A stretch of 5,077 nt of DNA from CAZUFB01 sp048173955 (GTDB taxonomy: Bacteria; Actinomycetota; Coriobacteriia; Coriobacteriales; UMGS124), in contig DBEYOB010000082.1 in NCBI GenBank assembly GCA_048173955.1, positions 1 through 5,077 on the forward strand, in the 5' to 3' direction. A program made the translations under genes and the position numbers. The notes beneath the pieces were generated by a model that saw nothing but the letters and a program-made list of their open reading frames with translations, had not been told where the DNA came from and made no database searches. Shown in pieces: positions 4,759 to 5,077 of the stretch (position 1 is the first letter of the stretch; every line of letters starts with the position of its first letter).

Positions 4759-5077
4759 GTGAAGGCAACCGCGTAGACGGCCAGGCTCCCGAGAGCCAGG
4801 TTTCGCCGGAGGCCGAGGCCGCCCGCGGGCACGTCGCCGCGACGGTTCCGGCGGAGCGAAAGCCCGCAGCGCTCCCGGAGGCCCCCCGTCCCGCCGCGCT
4901 TCCCGCCGAAACCTCCGTCCCCGCGCGGGGCGAGGCACAGGGCCAGCAGGCGGAGGCGGCGGGCGACGCCCGTCCCTCGGGCGCTCAGGGCCGCCGTCCG
5001 GCAAAGGCGCGCGCAAAGGCGGAGGAGGCGCCCGAACCCGCTCAGACCGCCCCGGGCGACGGGTCCGAGGGGAAGGC
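4755..5077 (+). CDS. rho: Probable Rho termination factor, N-terminal disordered extension only (cut by right edge)
   Basis: The ATG overlaps the transaldolase stop (ATGA, 4755-4758), and the frame is open to the window end, giving 107 residues. All visible sequence is low-complexity: Ala, Pro, Glu, Gly and Gln dominate, with a basic stretch QGRRPAKARAKAEE (78-91) and almost no hydrophobic residues. No folded domain, signal peptide or membrane segment appears. Long, charged, disordered N-terminal extensions ahead of the RNA-binding and ATPase domains are typical of actinobacterial Rho, and rho commonly lies just downstream of a small transaldolase gene in Gram-positive genomes. The call rests on that context and composition; no Rho motif lies in the window. 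Alternatives with similar tails include translation factor IF-2, RNase E/G or an SPFH/DivIVA-like protein, but none has this neighbour. No strong Shine-Dalgarno precedes it, so translation probably depends on coupling to the upstream gene. Confidence 0.6.
   Translation, partial: MSEGNRVDGQAPESQVSPEAEAARGHVAATVPAERKPAALPEAPRPAALPAETSVPARGEAQGQQAEAAGDARPSGAQGRRPAKARAKAEEAPEPAQTAPGDGSEGK

Noticed and set aside
2803..5016. A 737-codon open frame on the minus strand spanning the regulator, the intergenic region, tal and the start of the rho-like gene
   Set aside because: Its translation is dominated by Arg, Ala, Gly and Pro with no recognisable domain, and it is antisense to well-recognised genes with good ribosome binding sites. 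In DNA this GC-rich, long stop-free antisense frames are expected.
4755..5077. The Lys/Ala/Pro-rich tail as a histone-H1-like or cell-wall-anchored protein
   Set aside because: Repeated AKA/KAA-type motifs typical of H1-like proteins are few, and there is no signal peptide or membrane segment at the N-terminus. Coupling to a small transaldolase gene points to rho instead.

Overview
The window is strongly GC-rich. Four of its six genes start with GTG preceded by a good Shine-Dalgarno sequence, and it shows no mobile-element, CRISPR, tRNA or rRNA signature. The gene set combines a RicT/PSP1 protein next to holB and tmk, a small-class transaldolase coupled to a gene opening with a long Ala/Pro/Glu/Lys-rich tail (probably rho), and a two-winged-helix MarR-type regulator. 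This fits a high-GC actinobacterium of the class Coriobacteriia. That placement is inferred from composition and gene order only.

Left half, minus strand (read right to left from about 2851 to the window edge): a compact operon tmk - holB - ricT. The genes overlap by 8 and 13 bases. It is the tmk-darA-yaaR-holB-ricT cluster of Bacillus without darA and yaaR between tmk and holB. The products are thymidylate kinase (dTDP supply), the clamp-loader delta' subunit (replication), and a cysteine-rich RicT/YaaT-like protein cut by the left window edge.

Centre (2852-3105): a divergent 254-base control region between tmk and a plus-strand regulator. It holds a candidate tmk -10 box and several inverted repeats. 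The best is a perfect 7-bp dyad (CCGAAAC-N15-GTTTCGG) enclosing the only AT-rich, -10-like stretch ahead of the regulator gene.

Right half, plus strand: a 220-residue regulator built from two tandem MarR-like winged-helix domains ends in a very strong GC hairpin (3779-3832). An intergenic region follows with an extended -10 promoter (3918-3926) and a leader of roughly 160 bases that carries a C-rich, G-poor stretch and two substantial predicted hairpins. The leader feeds a transaldolase gene, which overlaps by ATGA the start of the probable rho gene, cut by the right edge. The active-site residues (Glu60, Asn108, Phe132 and the SPFVGR motif) mark the enzyme as a true transaldolase rather than a fructose-6-phosphate aldolase.

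Most of the window is ordinary housekeeping DNA. The points most worth following are the structured tal-rho leader as a possible Rho-autoregulation element, the fused double MarR regulator with its dyad, and three extra cysteines in the RicT-like protein.
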